A DNA stretch of 10,551 nt from assembly GCA_002746275.1 (NCBI GenBank), contig NVWR01000003.1, forward strand, positions 33,926 through 44,476, written 5' to 3'. This DNA is from Rhodobiaceae bacterium. GTDB taxonomy: Bacteria; Pseudomonadota; Alphaproteobacteria; Parvibaculales; Parvibaculaceae. The notes below the pieces were generated by a model. The model was given only the letters and a program-made list of their open reading frames with translations. It had not been told where the DNA came from and did no database searches. Made by a program: the position numbers and the translations under genes. This document shows, one piece after another, positions 1-7,424 of the stretch (position 1 is the first letter of the stretch; every line of letters begins with the position of its first letter).

Positions 1-1199
1 CCACCGATGGAAATAGCCAGCCGATCGCGATTGGCCTCTTCACCTGACTTGCCCACCGCCATAACAATCCGGCCCCAATTGGCGTCTTCCCCGGCAATTG
101 CCGTTTTGACCAAGGGTGAATTGGCAATCGAGAGGGCTATCTGGCGTGCCGCTTTGTGGCTGGTCGCCCCGCCAACCGTGATCTCAATAAACTTGGAGGC
201 GCCTTCGCCATCGCGCACCACCTGGTGGGCAAGGTCCGTCATAAGATCGCCGAGAGCGGCACGAAAGGCTCGCAATTTCGGATCACCTGCACGGGTAATA
301 GGAGCGACTGAGGCACCGCCTTCCGCCGCCTCCACCATTGCAGCCCCTGTTGCAAAAAGCAGCACCGTGTCGCTGGTCGACGTATCACTGTCGACGGTGA
401 TTGCATTAAAACTGTCACGCACTTCCAGCAAAAGCAGAGTTTGCAGAACAGAGGCCGGAAGAGCTGCGTCAGTGAAAAGAAAAACCAACATGGTGGCCAG
501 ATCCGGCTGGATCATGCCAGACCCTTTGGCAATGCCGTTCAGCGTCACGTCCACGTCACCGATCTTGACGGTCCGCGTCGTAAACTTGGCATAGGTATCC
601 GTCGTCATGATGGCTTGCGCAGCCGCTTCCCAACTGGCCTCACCCGCTTCCACAGCATCCCCAATAGCGGCTCCGATAGCCGCGCCATCCAGCACCTCGC
701 CGATCACTCCCGTCGAGGCGATGAAAACATCCTTCTGGCGACACCCCGTAATTGCAGCCGCCGCAGCAGCTGTCTTTCTGACCGTGGCCAACCCAGACTG
801 CCCGGTAAACGCATTCGCATTGCCCGCGTTCACAACCAGCGCCCGTGCCGCCCCGCCTTCCAAATTACGCTTGCACCACAAAACAGGGTCAGCGGCTGTC
901 TTAGAAGTGGTAAAAACACCACCGACTTGCGTCCCCTCTACAAGGCGAACCACCAGCAGATCATCCCGGTCTTTGTACTTCGTGCCACTATTGGTTGTGG
1001 CCAATTGAACGCCGCCCATAGACGACATCCCGGGAAAGCTCTTGGGCGCAAGCGGCGACACCGCCAAACCATTCTTTTTGCTCCGCGCTTTCTTCTGCGT
1101 CATCTCAGTTTTGCTTTTTTTGGCACCTGTCCGTGCGTTGGTACCGGATTGCCCTTTCGCGAGCGTACGCGATGGGCTGTATGCGGGCCGCTTTGCCAT
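1..1199 (-). CDS. argJ: Bifunctional glutamate N-acetyltransferase / amino-acid N-acetyltransferase (ornithine acetyltransferase), 3' end cut by window edge
   Basis: ArgJ transfers the acetyl group of N-acetylornithine to glutamate (and in bifunctional forms uses acetyl-CoA) in the cyclic arginine pathway; it is cytoplasmic. Translating the minus strand gives 399 codons in one uninterrupted frame. Family landmarks appear in order: [21 protein letters not shown] with the oxyanion pair Thr163-Gly164, [14 protein letters not shown] with Lys225 and the self-cleavage pair Ala235-Thr236, then DSDTSTSDT, and [13 protein letters not shown] near the edge. The spacing from oxyanion Thr to nucleophile Thr (73) and from Lys to nucleophile (11) matches characterised ArgJ proteins. 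The C-terminal tail lies outside the window. The start is uncertain: ATG at 1199 is the most upstream ATG (an in-frame TAG lies two codons before it) and gives a Lys/Ser/Thr-rich N-terminus. ATG at 1103 (Met33) would put the nucleophile at residue 204, closer to the family norm near 200. Same strand as, and 66 bp downstream of, the peptidyl-prolyl isomerase gene, so probably co-transcribed. Confidence 0.95.
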   Translation of the reverse strand, partial: MAKRPAYSPSRTLAKGQSGTNARTGAKKSKTEMTQKKARSKKNGLAVSPLAPKSFPGMSSMGGVQLATTNSGTKYKDRDDLLVVRLVEGTQVGGVFTTSKTAADPVLWCKRNLEGGAARALVVNAGNANAFTGQSGLATVRKTAAAAAAITGCRQKDVFIASTGVIGEVLDGAAIGAAIGDAVEAGEASWEAAAQAIMTTDTYAKFTTRTVKIGDVDVTLNGIAKGSGMIQPDLATMLVFLFTDAALPASVLQTLLLLEVRDSFNAITVDSDTSTSDTVLLFATGAAMVEAAEGGASVAPITRAGDPKLRAFRAALGDLMTDLAHQVVRDGEGASKFIEITVGGATSHKAARQIALSIANSPLVKTAIAGEDANWGRIVMAVGKSGEEANRDRLAISIG

Positions 1200-1265
1200 A
1201 ATCTATTTTGCCTTGTGGACACGGAAATTCCAACGGCCCTACAGCCCGTCAAAAACGTCTATGCC

Positions 1266-2171
1266 TTATTCCGGGGGCGCGATTGAGGGGCGGCTGATCG
1301 AACCGTCAGCCCCTACAATTTCGATGGCGGCGTTCTCACGCAATTCTTCCATCAATTTGCGCCCTTCCTCCTGGGCAAGAGCCGACACCACCTGATCACG
1401 CACCAGATCGAATGCCGGGACTTCCTGAAGCCTGCGGTCTTCAATCTTGATGACGTGCCACCCAAATTTCGTCTTTACCGGCACCGAAATATCACCCACC
1501 TGAAGGGCAAAGGCAGCATCGTTAAACTCGTCAACCATGGTTCCAGTAGCAAAATACCCCAGATCGCCGCCTTCTGCCCCACTGGGACCGGTCGATTTTT
1601 CGCCGGCCAACGCCTCAAAATCAGCTCCCCCAGCGAGTTCAGCGACGATCGCTTGCGCTTCCTCCTCGGTTGCAACGAGGATATGGCGTGCGTGAATTTC
1701 TTCACGAGGCTCAACCGAGGCGACTTGCTCATCATAGAACGCCTGCGCAGCCTCATCGGTGATCCGGGCCGCTAGCATTTGTGTCCAGTAGACATCCCGC
1801 AACGCCTTGTTCTCATAGAATGAGATACGGCGCTGAACCGCGGGATCATCGCTCAACCCCTTGTCGCGCGCCTGATTTGAAACGATAACCCGGTCAATCA
1901 GGAGACTGAGCAGATACTCAAACCGCACATCTTCGGGCACGCTGGCCAGAACCTCGCCACTTTCCTCTTCCGCCAGCAGCAGGTCAGAAAAACGTATTTC
2001 TGTGCCGTTTACCCGGGCAACGACCCCGTCACCCCCGTCGGCACCCACTTCTTCAGCCCTGGAAGCGGGCGACAGAAGCAACAAGGCTCCCGCAAAGACC
2101 ACTGCAAAGGAGGCCACGGAACAGGCTTGGATCAGCCTCTCACCGGAAAAACGGATCATCGAAAAAAGCAT
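1266..2171 (-). CDS. Secreted/periplasmic parvulin-type peptidyl-prolyl cis-trans isomerase (SurA/PrsA-like)
   Basis: This is a 301-residue folding helper predicted to catalyse prolyl cis-trans isomerisation on exported proteins in the periplasm. Residues 1-39 form a signal peptide: a basic start (Arg7, Arg12), a hydrophobic core at about 14-34 and an A-S-R-A cleavage site before Glu40. It carries no lipobox Cys, so it is probably soluble. Residues 47-150 resemble the N-terminal chaperone segment of SurA/PrsA proteins (VNGTEIRFSDLLL, then helical). Residues 157-247 are a rotamase (PpiC/parvulin) domain with EIHARHILV, GGDLGYF, the Phe-rich DEFNDAAFAL segment and FGWHVIKIEDRR. A short acidic helix and a Pro-rich tail follow. 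Start ATG 2171 has an upstream AAGG at moderate distance; Met5 is the alternative. It reads divergently from secA, which suits a periplasmic folding factor, and leads into argJ. It is shorter than SurA, with one rotamase domain. The family is clear; the clients are unknown. Confidence 0.93.
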   Translation of the reverse strand: MLFSMIRFSGERLIQACSVASFAVVFAGALLLLSPASRAEEVGADGGDGVVARVNGTEIRFSDLLLAEEESGEVLASVPEDVRFEYLLSLLIDRVIVSNQARDKGLSDDPAVQRRISFYENKALRDVYWTQMLAARITDEAAQAFYDEQVASVEPREEIHARHILVATEEEAQAIVAELAGGADFEALAGEKSTGPSGAEGGDLGYFATGTMVDEFNDAAFALQVGDISVPVKTKFGWHVIKIEDRRLQEVPAFDLVRDQVVSALAQEEGRKLMEELRENAAIEIVGADGSISRPSIAPPE

Positions 2172-2232
2172 AACAAAGCAACCTTGAACGCAGCAGCGAA
2201 GCCCGGTTCATCCAGTCTTCAGGTGAGGGGGC

Positions 2233-2261
2233 ATATTGATGGCTCACAACGGCTCACACAA
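2233..2261 (-). promoter_or_regulatory. Weak candidate promoter for the isomerase-argJ unit, overlapping a tandem repeat
   Basis: Read on the minus strand, TTGTGT (2261-2256) and CAATAT (2238-2233) are separated by 17 bases. Each matches only three of six consensus positions, so this is a weak call. The spacer contains most of the GGCTCACA repeat pair. Confidence 0.2.
2241..2260 (+). repeat. Tandem direct repeat GGCTCACA, 10-bp period
   Basis: Two copies of GGCTCACA begin at 2241 and 2251, so the period is one helical turn and the two 10-mers differ only in their last two bases. They lie between the divergent isomerase and secA genes. Same-face spacing is typical of regulator binding sites, but no regulator is identifiable and chance is possible. 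Confidence 0.4.
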
Positions 2262-2340
2262 GAGTGCGCACCTAAAGAATTCGCAATGAATGCAAGGTAT
2301 TAACGAATATTGGGGCGGGAAGAGGACCGAGGGCCAAACG

Positions 2341-2369
2341 TTGACAAGACCCATGCCCCCCCTTACATC
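2341..2369 (+). promoter_or_regulatory. Candidate sigma70-type promoter for secA
   Basis: A perfect TTGACA -35 box at 2341-2346 is followed after 17 bases by TACATC (2364-2369), a poor -10 match (three of six). The implied leader before the secA start is roughly 110 bases. The -35 and the spacing are persuasive; the weak -10 is the main doubt. Confidence 0.4.
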
Positions 2370-2443
2370 ATTTGAGCCCAATGTGGCGCCCGCTTCCGAA
2401 CGGCGCACCACAAAAGGCACGACAAAACCGGGCAGAACAGACA

Positions 2444-2458
2444 AGGGGGCAACCCCCT
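2444..2458 (+). promoter_or_regulatory. Short perfect hairpin in the presumed secA leader
   Basis: AGGGGG and CCCCCT form a 6-bp stem with a CAA loop, ending 15 bases upstream of the secA Shine-Dalgarno sequence. There is no following T-run, so it does not look like a terminator. It could modulate translation or mRNA stability. Confidence 0.35.
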
Positions 2459-2473
2459 CTGACGCGCCCCAAC

Positions 2474-2480
2474 AAGGTGA
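2474..2480 (+). promoter_or_regulatory. Ribosome binding site that fixes the secA start
   Basis: AAGGTGA lies 8 bases before ATG 2489, an optimal Shine-Dalgarno distance. The SecA homology also starts at this ATG ([13 protein letters not shown]), so the 39-codon in-frame extension back to 2372 is not used. Confidence 0.85.
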
Positions 2481-2488
2481 CAGATGTA

Positions 2489-5224
2489 ATGGCTAGCTTG
2501 GGCTCACTTGCCAAGCGGATCTTTGGCTCCAGCAACGACCGCAAGATAAAGGCCATATCTGGCCCCATCAGCGCCATCAACGCCCTCGAAGCGGACATGG
2601 AAGCCCTGTCCGACGATGCGTTGCGCGGCAAGGCGGCTGAATTCCGATCTCGCCATGAGGCCGGAGAAACCCTGGACGATCTGTTGCCGGAAGCATTTGC
2701 GACGGTTCGCGAAGGCGCCAAACGCGCCCTCGGCCAACGCCACTATGATGTGCAGTTGATCGGTGGCCTGGTCCTGCACAAAGGTCAGATTTCAGAAATG
2801 AAGACCGGCGAGGGCAAGACCCTTGTCTCCACACTTGCGGCCTATCTGAATGCCATTCCCGGCAAGGGCGTTCACATCGTCACCGTGAACGATTACCTCG
2901 CCCAGCGCGATGCCGCCTGGATGGGACAAATCTACGAAACACTGGGGCTGACAACCGGCTGCATCCTGCATGGCATGACCGACGAAGAACGCCGGATCGC
3001 CTATGCCGCCGACGTCACCTATGGCACCAACAACGAACTTGGCTTTGACTACCTGCGCGACAACATGAAGTACCAGTTGGATGCCATGGTTCAACGCAGC
3101 CACAACTTTGCCATTGTCGATGAAGTGGACTCCATCCTGGTTGATGAAGCCAGAACACCGCTGATCATCTCCGGACCGCTGGAAGATAATTCCGACTTAT
3201 ATATTACGGTCGACAAAACCATTCCAGACCTCGTGGAAGCAGATTACGATCTCGATGAGAAAACCCGCACCATCAATCTGACGGAAGAAGGCAATGAGCA
3301 TGTGGAAGAAATCTTCCGCGCCGCAGGGATCATGGATGAAGGCACGCTCTACGATATCGAGAATATCTCTCTCGTTCATCACGTAAATTGCGCGCTCAAA
3401 GCACACAAGCTTTTCCAGAAGGACAAGGACTACATCGTCAAGGCAGGCAAGGTCGTCATTATTGACGAATTCACCGGCCGCATGATGGAAGGTCGTCGCT
3501 ATTCAGAAGGCCTGCACCAAGCGCTTGAGGCCAAAGAGCAGGTTCCGATCCAGCCTGAAAACCAGACCTTGGCGTCCGTGACATTCCAGAACTATTTCCG
3601 TCTCTACGAGAAATTGTCCGGCATGACCGGCACGGCCCTCACCGAGGCCGACGAGTTCATGGACATTTACGGGCTCGAAGTATTTGAAATTCCAACTAAT
3701 GTCGACATCTCCCGCGCGGACGAAGACGATGAGGTCTATCGGACCAATGAGGAAAAATACGACGCGATCATCCTTGAGCTGGAAGATTGCTCCAAACGCG
3801 GCCAACCGGTTCTGGTGGGGACAACCTCGATCGAGAAATCAGAACTGCTAGCCGCTCTTCTGAAAAAGAAAAAGGTAAAGCACTCTGTTCTGAATGCTCG
3901 CTATCACGAACAAGAAGCCCACATCATTGCACAAGCCGGCGTTCCCGGCGCTGTGACCATCGCCACCAACATGGCCGGTCGCGGCACCGACATTCAGCTC
4001 GGCGGCAATCTGGACATGCGCCTCGAAGAAGAGCTGGACGAAAGTCTGGGTGAAACCGAGCGCGCCAAAAGAACCGCCGACATTGTAGCTGACATTGAAA
4101 CCAAGAAGCAGCGCGCCCTTGGCGCCGGTGGTCTTTATGTCATCGGAACAGAACGTCACGAAAGCCGCCGCATCGACAATCAGTTGCGCGGACGTTCCGG
4201 CCGCCAGGGAGACCCTGGACGTTCCAAGTTCTACCTAAGCCTCGAAGACGATCTGATGCGGATTTTCGGTACAGACCGCATGGATGGCATGTTGCAAAAA
4301 CTCGGCCTGGAAGATGGCGAAGCCATTATCCATCCGTGGATCAACAAAGCCCTTGAGAAAGCGCAGCAGAAAGTCGAAGCGCGCAATTTTGATATTCGGA
4401 AAAACCTGCTGAAGTTCGACAATGTGATGAACGACCAGCGCAAGGCAATCTTCGAACAGCGGATTGATCTGATCCGTGCCGAAGATGTGTCTGAAGACGT
4501 GAAAGACATGCGCCATCAGTGCATCGACGATCTGGTCTCAAGCCACGTGCCCGAGAAAGCTTACTCGGAACAATGGGACACAGAGGGTCTGAAGGAAGAG
4601 GTCGCTCGAGTATTTGGGCTGGATCTGCCAGTGGACGAATGGGCCGAAGAGGAAGGTATTGCCAACGAGGAAATCCTCGACCGCATTTATCAAGCCACCG
4701 ACGTTACCATCGCTAAGAAAGTAGCAGAAGTTGGACCAGAGACCTTCCGCCGTGTGGAAAAGGCTATCCTGCTCCAGACCATCGACCAGCGCTGGCGCGA
4801 CCATCTTCAGATGCTCGATCATTTGCGCCAATCGGTCGGCTTGCGTGGGTACGCCCAGCGCGACCCGCTGAATGAATATAAAACGGAAGCCTTCTCGCTT
4901 TTCGAAAGCCTGCTTGCACGCCTGCGCGAAGACGTGACACGGCAGTTGATGCTTGTTCAGTTCACAGCTGAACCGCCTGCCCTCGAAGAACAGCGCCTGC
5001 CAGAAATGCAGGCCCATCACACCGATCCACAGACCGGTCGCGATGAAATGGCGGAAGATGGCGATGTTGCTTTGGCAGAACGTCCGCGCCCTGCTCGCAA
5101 TCGCCCAGCAGAAGTCGCGATGAACCCCAATGATCCATCAACCTGGGGAAAGATATCTCGCAACGCACCGTGCCCCTGTGGCTCCGGCAAGAAGTACAAG
5201 CACTGCCACGGCGCACTGGCCTAA
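2489..5224 (+). CDS. secA: Preprotein translocase ATPase SecA
   Basis: SecA is the ATPase motor that drives unfolded preproteins through SecYEG at the inner membrane. The 911-residue product is full length. Landmarks: Walker A MKTGEGKT (104-111) in NBD1; [20 protein letters not shown] (210-229) carrying the DEAD-type Walker B; the preprotein cross-linking domain from about 230 to 370; MTGTA (379-383); TTSIEKSE (445-452); NMAGRGTDI (494-502); and [25 protein letters not shown] (553-577) with the arginine-finger region of NBD2. The helical scaffold and wing domains follow, with [17 protein letters not shown] at 763-779. The C-terminal tail ends in a [14 protein letters not shown] zinc site (Cys895, Cys897, Cys906, His907), the SecB-binding type usual in Proteobacteria. 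It is transcribed divergently from the periplasmic isomerase. The start is set by the AAGGTGA site and by homology. I see no missing motif or frameshift. Confidence 0.99.
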   Translation: MASLGSLAKRIFGSSNDRKIKAISGPISAINALEADMEALSDDALRGKAAEFRSRHEAGETLDDLLPEAFATVREGAKRALGQRHYDVQLIGGLVLHKGQISEMKTGEGKTLVSTLAAYLNAIPGKGVHIVTVNDYLAQRDAAWMGQIYETLGLTTGCILHGMTDEERRIAYAADVTYGTNNELGFDYLRDNMKYQLDAMVQRSHNFAIVDEVDSILVDEARTPLIISGPLEDNSDLYITVDKTIPDLVEADYDLDEKTRTINLTEEGNEHVEEIFRAAGIMDEGTLYDIENISLVHHVNCALKAHKLFQKDKDYIVKAGKVVIIDEFTGRMMEGRRYSEGLHQALEAKEQVPIQPENQTLASVTFQNYFRLYEKLSGMTGTALTEADEFMDIYGLEVFEIPTNVDISRADEDDEVYRTNEEKYDAIILELEDCSKRGQPVLVGTTSIEKSELLAALLKKKKVKHSVLNARYHEQEAHIIAQAGVPGAVTIATNMAGRGTDIQLGGNLDMRLEEELDESLGETERAKRTADIVADIETKKQRALGAGGLYVIGTERHESRRIDNQLRGRSGRQGDPGRSKFYLSLEDDLMRIFGTDRMDGMLQKLGLEDGEAIIHPWINKALEKAQQKVEARNFDIRKNLLKFDNVMNDQRKAIFEQRIDLIRAEDVSEDVKDMRHQCIDDLVSSHVPEKAYSEQWDTEGLKEEVARVFGLDLPVDEWAEEEGIANEEILDRIYQATDVTIAKKVAEVGPETFRRVEKAILLQTIDQRWRDHLQMLDHLRQSVGLRGYAQRDPLNEYKTEAFSLFESLLARLREDVTRQLMLVQFTAEPPALEEQRLPEMQAHHTDPQTGRDEMAEDGDVALAERPRPARNRPAEVAMNPNDPSTWGKISRNAPCPCGSGKKYKHCHGALA

Positions 5225-5244
5225 ACCGAATAGAGGGTGAAATG

Positions 5245-5271
5245 AGGTTCTCGTGAAATTTACGAGAACCT
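5245..5271. terminator. Perfect stem-loop between convergent secA and the GST-like gene, probable bidirectional terminator
   Basis: AGGTTCTCGT (5245-5254) pairs perfectly with ACGAGAACCT (5262-5271) across a 7-base loop (GAAATTT). It starts 20 bases after the secA stop, and its far arm overlaps the stop codon of the convergent gene (TAG, 5272-5270). Neither side has a strong U-tract, so it may act with Rho or mainly protect mRNA 3' ends. Confidence 0.65.
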
Positions 5272-5935
5272 ACTCCGTCTCACGCCGTGCCCAGGGATAA
5301 TCCGTTAGCTCAAACTGCGTCGCGGCCAGCGAAGGCAGCTGCTTGATTTCGCGCCACCATGCAAACAGGCCTGCCCGCTCCTTGAGAAGCACCTGCCCCT
5401 CTATCGTCTCTGCCAGATAGGCGATCATCGGCCCCGCATGGAGATCAGCCAGCGAAAGACGCACGCCCCCCAAGAGCCCGATGGCAATAAAATGCTCTTC
5501 AAGGATTGCAAGAGACCCCGTCAGACGCTTCACCATACGCGCCACCACCAGATCGTCCGGCCAGCCCCCTGCAATGGGCGCAATCAATGACTGGGTCACC
5601 AGCTCGCGAATGTCGGGCCAGAGATATTGATCAAGAACAGAAATCGTAGCTGCCATATGGGCACGCTCAGACGGCTTTGAAGGACAAAGAGACGGCTCAG
5701 GGAACATCTCATCGAGATAGCGGGTGATCGCCGCCGTCTCAGAGAACATTTCTCCGTCATGCGCCAACACAGGAACGACACCAAATGGATGCCGTTCCTT
5801 CTGTGTGGCGGGCATGCCAGAAGAAATAAAATCAACTTCTTCCAGCCGGTATGCCAAACCCTTTTCTTCCAGAACCGTCCGCACAATACGCGTGTAGACA
5901 CTGTAAGCCGGTCCATAAAGAATGAGATCACTCAT
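5270..5935 (-). CDS. Glutathione S-transferase family protein
   Basis: A 221-residue, two-domain GST-fold protein, presumably cytosolic, that could conjugate or reduce substrates with glutathione. The thioredoxin-like N-terminal domain (about 3-80) has LILYGPAYSVYTRIVR with Ser12/Tyr11/Tyr14 in the usual catalytic position, the cis-proline VVPVL (Pro55), and the glutathione-contacting SETAAITRYL (65-74). The helical C-terminal domain has the N-capping box LSLADLHAGPMIAYL (160-174; Ser161, Asp164). The start at 5935 is chosen because the GST fold begins there; the longer frame to 6004 adds 23 residues that overlap the transporter. Its ATG overlaps the transporter's TGA (ATGA), and its own Shine-Dalgarno sequence is weak, so translation is probably coupled. 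The substrate is unknown; glutathione conjugation of epoxides is a plausible link to the neighbouring epoxide hydrolases, but this is inference. A dehalogenase- or isomerase-type GST is also possible. Confidence 0.88.
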   Translation of the reverse strand: MSDLILYGPAYSVYTRIVRTVLEEKGLAYRLEEVDFISSGMPATQKERHPFGVVPVLAHDGEMFSETAAITRYLDEMFPEPSLCPSKPSERAHMAATISVLDQYLWPDIRELVTQSLIAPIAGGWPDDLVVARMVKRLTGSLAILEEHFIAIGLLGGVRLSLADLHAGPMIAYLAETIEGQVLLKERAGLFAWWREIKQLPSLAATQFELTDYPWARRETE

Positions 5936-7275
5936 GCCTGCGCTTTGGCTTTTGCTTCTTCTCCCATTGCACGGCCTGCAAGGTAATAGTGATAGGCACC
6001 CCACAGACTGATCACGCTCGTGAGCAACAGTGCATACCGAAGGGATTCAATCCCGTACGTCGGCTCCAGCACATCGCTCAAGATACCCACCAGTTGCGGT
6101 CCCAAACCCAGCCCCACAATGTTGATGATAAACAGCATGATCGACGAAACGGTTGTGCGCATTTCTAGCGGCGCACGGTTTTGAATCGCGGCAAAACTCG
6201 GTCCGAGGTAAAAGGCACCCAGGATTGTTACCGGCACATAGACCCACAGAGCCACTTCCTTTTCAGCAAGAAAAAAGACAACGATCAACGGGGCCGCTAC
6301 CAATTTCGCCAAGGAAACAATCCAGTAACTCCAGCGCGCGTCCTTGGCACCCAGCCAGTCCGCCAGCCTCCCACCCAAGATGGCTCCACTTGTTCCAAAT
6401 ATGCCGATGATCAAAGCCAGAAAGATACCTGTCTCCGTAATGCCCATATTAAAGCTGCGGATGAAAAAGGAATAACCCCAAACCGCTCCGCCATAGCCAA
6501 CGAAGGAAATCAACGTCACACCCATAACCGTATGAAACGACACCCGATCATTCCAAATGTGGCGAAAACCATTAGCGATTTGCTCCCGGAATTCGCTCCA
6601 GTCGACAGGCTTCGGTTCGGGTGCAGGTTTGCCCTCCGAAAACCCACGCGACGGCTCGACAAGAGTAAAGCGCACGAGTGCGGCAATCGCAATGCCCGGC
6701 AGACCCACCAGCAGGAATGCCTCCCGCCAGCCATATTGCTCAACCACAAAGGCACCCACGGCAAAGGCGATCATGGTGCCCAAATAAACACCAAGCGCAT
6801 AAACCGCGAGCGCGCCGCTGCGTTCTTCCGGTGGATAGAGGTCTGCAATCATCGAATGAGAGGGGGGACTGGACCCCGCTTCTCCGACACCAACACCAAT
6901 ACGCGCCAGCGCCAAAGTCCCAAAACCTGTGACATAGGCACAAGCCGCCGTCATCAAGCTCCACACACCAATCGCTGTCGCAATGACGTTACGTCGGCTG
7001 GACCTGTCGGCAAAGAAAGCGATAGGCATCCCCAACGTCGCATAGAAAATCGCAAAGGCAATGCCAGACAGAAACCCCAATTGCCAATCTGCCAAAAGAA
7101 ATTCTGCCTTAATGGCCGGCAGGACCACGCCCATTATCTGGCGGTCGACATAACTAGAAATATAGCCAAGTAGCAAAACACCCAACGCATAACGCCGGTA
7201 GTTTTTGGTCATCGTCACACCACCGTGACCGACAATGACCCCGTCAGCTACCTCAGTCCCCGTTTCAGCAGCCAT
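5932..7275 (-). CDS. Spinster-like major facilitator superfamily transporter
   Basis: A 447-residue inner-membrane protein with about 12 hydrophobic segments, the usual MFS length. Family marks: GYISSYVDRQIMGVVLPAIK in TM1 (37-56); WQLGFLSGIAFAIFYATLGM at 64-83; the loop 2-3 motif ADRSSRRN (89-96); ARIGVGVGEAGSSPPSHS (124-141) resembling the Spinster GEAG signature; GWREAFLLVGLPG (182-194); and a second-half motif GGRLADWLGAKDARW (301-315). A hydrophilic Pro/Lys-rich loop at about 208-240 joins the two six-helix halves. Start ATG 7275 is preferred, preceded closely by GGGGGGAA. ATG 7212 (Met22) is a real alternative, and the 27-residue extension to 7356 is not Spinster-like. It overlaps the GST-like gene by ATGA and diverges from the epoxide hydrolases. 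Bacterial members often lie beside catabolic genes for lipophilic compounds. Substrate and direction of transport cannot be read from sequence. Confidence 0.9.
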   Translation of the reverse strand: MAAETGTEVADGVIVGHGGVTMTKNYRRYALGVLLLGYISSYVDRQIMGVVLPAIKAEFLLADWQLGFLSGIAFAIFYATLGMPIAFFADRSSRRNVIATAIGVWSLMTAACAYVTGFGTLALARIGVGVGEAGSSPPSHSMIADLYPPEERSGALAVYALGVYLGTMIAFAVGAFVVEQYGWREAFLLVGLPGIAIAALVRFTLVEPSRGFSEGKPAPEPKPVDWSEFREQIANGFRHIWNDRVSFHTVMGVTLISFVGYGGAVWGYSFFIRSFNMGITETGIFLALIIGIFGTSGAILGGRLADWLGAKDARWSYWIVSLAKLVAAPLIVVFFLAEKEVALWVYVPVTILGAFYLGPSFAAIQNRAPLEMRTTVSSIMLFIINIVGLGLGPQLVGILSDVLEPTYGIESLRYALLLTSVISLWGAYHYYLAGRAMGEEAKAKAQA

Positions 7276-7310
7276 ATTCCCCCCAAAAAAGTAATGCAAT
7301 GTGTCGTTAC

Positions 7311-7340
7311 TGCTCAGCCTAGCGGGGCAGAAGGCTGGCA
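7311..7340. repeat. Inverted repeat TGC-CAGCCT / AGGCTG-GCA in the MFS/epoxide hydrolase divergent region
   Basis: TGC(T)CAGCCT (7311-7320) is complementary to AGGCTGGCA (7332-7340), with one bulged T at 7314 and an 11-base loop. It lies 36 bases upstream of the transporter start, so it could fold in that transcript's leader or be a dyad binding site. Confidence 0.4.
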
Positions 7341-7351
7341 GCAAACAAAAG

Positions 7352-7374
7352 CGCACCGGTGCGTCGGTTGCACC
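7352..7374. promoter_or_regulatory. Candidate operator: 12-bp perfect palindrome with a third half-site
   Basis: CGCACCGGTGCG (7352-7363) is a perfect palindrome. A further GCACC half-site at 7370-7374 makes a second inverted repeat with GGTGC (7358-7362). The palindrome sits just upstream of the candidate -35 box of the epoxide hydrolase promoter, and the third half-site overlaps that box, an arrangement expected of a regulator site. No regulator gene is in the window other than the PAS protein, which has no visible DNA-binding domain. Confidence 0.45.
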
Positions 7375-7395
7375 TCAACGCTTCGCTGCCATAAT
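7368..7395 (+). promoter_or_regulatory. Candidate promoter for the epoxide hydrolase pair
   Basis: CATAAT at 7390-7395 matches the -10 consensus at five of six positions. TTGCAC at 7368-7373, 16 bases upstream, keeps only the TTG of the -35 box. The predicted transcript would start near 7402, leaving a short leader before the GGAG site at 7413. A weak -35 with a strong -10 would suit an activated or repressible promoter. Confidence 0.45.
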
Positions 7396-7404
7396 GACCT
7401 CAAC
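7372..7404 (+). repeat. Direct repeat ACCTCAAC flanking the epoxide hydrolase -10 box
   Basis: ACCTCAAC occurs at 7372-7379 and again at 7397-7404, with 25 bases between starts, bracketing the -10 box. The copies overlap the -35 end and the expected transcription start. This could be a regulator site pair or a chance 8-mer. Confidence 0.35.
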
Positions 7405-7424
7405 AAAACCACGGAGATAAAAAG

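Larger units (their letters stand above)
2172..2488. other. Divergent intergenic region between the isomerase gene and secA
   Basis: These 317 bases separate the divergent isomerase and secA genes. I see a tandem GGCTCACA repeat nearer the isomerase side, a TTGACA-type promoter candidate for secA, a short G/C-run hairpin in the presumed secA leader and the secA ribosome binding site. No convincing small gene is present: the open frames here lack family features and run into the secA start. Confidence 0.7.

Noticed and set aside
1200..1265. Possible separate argJ promoter (TTGACG-like box) in the 66-bp gap
   Set aside because: No acceptable -10 at normal spacing; co-transcription with the isomerase gene is simpler.
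7..1286. Long plus-strand open frames (about 133-281 codons) across the left edge
   Set aside because: The minus strand carries intact argJ motifs throughout; the plus-strand translations are basic or Ala/Ser-rich with no family features and overlap each other.
2372..2488. 39-codon in-frame N-terminal extension of SecA
   Set aside because: SecA homology and an optimal Shine-Dalgarno site both begin at 2489; the extension overlaps the candidate promoter and lacks SecA-like sequence.
4538..5020. 160-codon minus-strand frame inside secA
   Set aside because: Lies opposite conserved SecA scaffold sequence; no independent start signals or motifs.
5936..6004. Upstream start for the GST-like gene
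   Set aside because: The 23 added residues are not GST-like and lie inside the transporter's 3' end; the fold begins at MSDLILYG.
6181..7173. 330-codon plus-strand frame opposite the MFS gene
   Set aside because: Arg/His/Pro/Gln-rich antisense shadow of a clear 12-helix transporter; no domain signature.
7276..7356. Upstream ATG for the transporter at 7356
   Set aside because: Would extend through the repeat-rich divergent control region with residues unlike Spinster N-termini; ATG 7275 has a purine-rich site next to it.
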